A stretch of DNA of 64,000 nt. It comes from Falsiroseomonas sp051433195. GTDB taxonomy: Bacteria; Pseudomonadota; Alphaproteobacteria; Acetobacterales; Acetobacteraceae. The notes beneath the pieces were generated by a model, which saw only the letters and a program-made list of their open reading frames with translations, was not told where the DNA came from and made no database searches. The position numbers and the translations under genes are program-made. The stretch covers positions 186,001 through 250,000 of the forward strand of contig NZ_JBHMFT010000004.1 in the NCBI RefSeq assembly GCF_051433195.1. Direction: 5' to 3'. This document shows, in pieces, positions 63,109 through 64,000 of the stretch (positions are counted from its first letter, which is position 1; the number at the start of each line of letters is the position of its first letter).

Positions 63109-64000
63109 ATGCGCGACAAGGTGTGGCTGCCGCCGCTGCTGCTGCTGCTCGGCGCCTGCAGCGGCGTGCAGACGCCGCTCGACCCGCTGGGCGAACAGGC
63201 GGCGCGCATCGCCGTGCTCAGCTGGGTGCTGTTCATCGGCGGCACCGTGATCTTCGCGCTGGTGATGGGCCTGCTGGTCTTCGCGCTGATCGCCCCGGCA
63301 CGCGTGCGCAACGCCATCGGCAACCGGCGCTTCGTGATCGGCGGCGGAATCGTGTTCCCGACCGTCACGCTGATCGCGCTGCTGGTGTATTCCCTCGGCG
63401 TCTCCCGCGCCCTGGTGGTGCCGCAGAGCGATGACCCTCTGCGCATCGAGATCATTGCGCGGCAATACTGGTGGGAAGTGCGCTACCCGGATGCGGGCGA
63501 GGGCGCCGTGACCGCCAATGAACTGCACCTGCCGGTGGGGCGGGAGGTGGAGCTGATCCTGACCTCGGGCGACGTGATCCACAGCGTCTGGATTCCGAAC
63601 CTGCACGGCAAGATGGACATGATCCCCGGCAAGGCGAACCGGCAACGCCTGCGCGCCGACCGGCCGGGCGTGATGCGCGGGCAGTGCACCGAATTCTGCG
63701 GCACGCAGCACACGCTGATGGCCTTCTGGGCGGTGGCGCAGGAGCCGGCGGCTTTCGAGGCCTGGCTGGCGCGGCAGCGCGACCCGGTGCCGGAACCCGC
63801 CAATGCCGAACAGGCGCGCGGGCGCGAGGTTTTCGGCGAGGCCGGTTGCGGCGCCTGCCATGCGGTGCGCGGCACGGAATGGCAGGGGCGGCTCGGGCCG
63901 GACCTGTCCCGCATCGGCTCCCGCCTCACGATCGGCGCGGGCGCGCTGGAGAACAACCGCGGCACGCTGGCCGGCTGGGTCGCCGGGTCGCAGGACATCA
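63109..64000 (+). CDS. coxB: Cytochrome c oxidase subunit II with CuA and a haem c domain (caa3 type), 3' end outside the window
   Basis: 297 codons are visible from ATG 63109 (AGGGGG upstream); the stop lies beyond the window. A lipoprotein-type signal (LPPLLLLLGAC, Cys17) and two membrane segments are followed by the cupredoxin domain. CuA ligands are His in VIHSVWIPN and all of CTEFCGTQHTLM. A fused cytochrome c domain with CGACH begins near residue 245. This is a caa3-type haem-copper oxidase subunit that accepts electrons directly from a cytochrome or quinol:acceptor complex. Confidence 0.93.
   Translation, partial: MRDKVWLPPLLLLLGACSGVQTPLDPLGEQAARIAVLSWVLFIGGTVIFALVMGLLVFALIAPARVRNAIGNRRFVIGGGIVFPTVTLIALLVYSLGVSRALVVPQSDDPLRIEIIARQYWWEVRYPDAGEGAVTANELHLPVGREVELILTSGDVIHSVWIPNLHGKMDMIPGKANRQRLRADRPGVMRGQCTEFCGTQHTLMAFWAVAQEPAAFEAWLARQRDPVPEPANAEQARGREVFGEAGCGACHAVRGTEWQGRLGPDLSRIGSRLTIGAGALENNRGTLAGWVAGSQDI

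Overview
This is a 64 kb stretch of GC-rich (by eye near 70%) bacterial core chromosome. It carries 55 genes I can support, plus one short leader reading frame. I see no insertion sequence, prophage, CRISPR array, tRNA or rRNA. The gene content points to an alphaproteobacterium, most likely an Acetobacteraceae member of the Roseomonas type. Supporting signs are an aapJQMP amino-acid transporter, the order metK-trmB-rimP-nusA-ylxR-infB-rbfA-truB-rpsO, promoters close to CTTGAC-N17-CTATAT, EcfG-like promoter pairs and a Ku/LigD operon. The family-level placement is inference.

Layout. 1-9.5 kb: the end of a glycosyltransferase gene, a small unknown protein, the potassium transporter Kup, the AapJQMP importer with an inter-cistronic terminator, an ornithine-cyclodeaminase-family reductase and a PEP-CTERM protein. 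9.5-18.5 kb: a complete GlgE-pathway operon (GlgE, a TreS-maltokinase fusion, GlgB) for alpha-glucan synthesis from trehalose/maltose 1-phosphate. It is preceded by a 24-codon leader frame that ends exactly at the TTG start of glgE. 18.9-28.3 kb: an RraA-like protein, an old-yellow-enzyme/DUF2272/unknown-protein operon, a nitronate-monooxygenase-like flavoprotein with a cysteine cluster, PNPase and LolA. 28.4-34.4 kb: a hydratase, then a DNA-repair pair (a radical SAM protein ending in a clamp-binding-like motif, and a DUF4130-UdgX fusion without any cysteine), a secreted protein, a SirB1-type protein and a HIT protein.

34.5-46.2 kb: hisF-hisE, then the long translation/transcription operon from metK to rpsO. 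This region is punctuated by several hairpins and terminators, including one placed just downstream of a promoter in the rimP-nusA leader. 46.2-53.2 kb: dapB with a DUF7002 protein, dnaK-dnaJ, a DUF3422 protein and grpE. 53.3-58.4 kb: MurJ with a clean terminator, a flavin dehydrogenase, a COQ7-like protein, a small hydrophilic protein and a stress-type SDR. 58.5-64 kb: a YciE-type protein, Ku, LigD, a pentaheme ActA-like cytochrome and a CuA/cytochrome-c subunit II of a haem-copper oxidase, cut by the window end.

How it fits together. The strongest functional themes are stress storage carbohydrate (GlgE pathway), DNA repair (rSAM/UdgX and Ku/LigD) and protein homeostasis (DnaK/DnaJ/GrpE). 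The divergent stress cluster at 56.7-62.5 kb shares matching GAAAC-N16-GGTT elements facing both ways, which suggests control by the general stress sigma factor. The best candidates for undescribed biology are the cysteine-free UdgX with its clamp-motif radical SAM partner, the ActA-like pentaheme protein translated together with LigD and placed directly before an oxidase subunit II, and the in-frame leader ORF of glgE.
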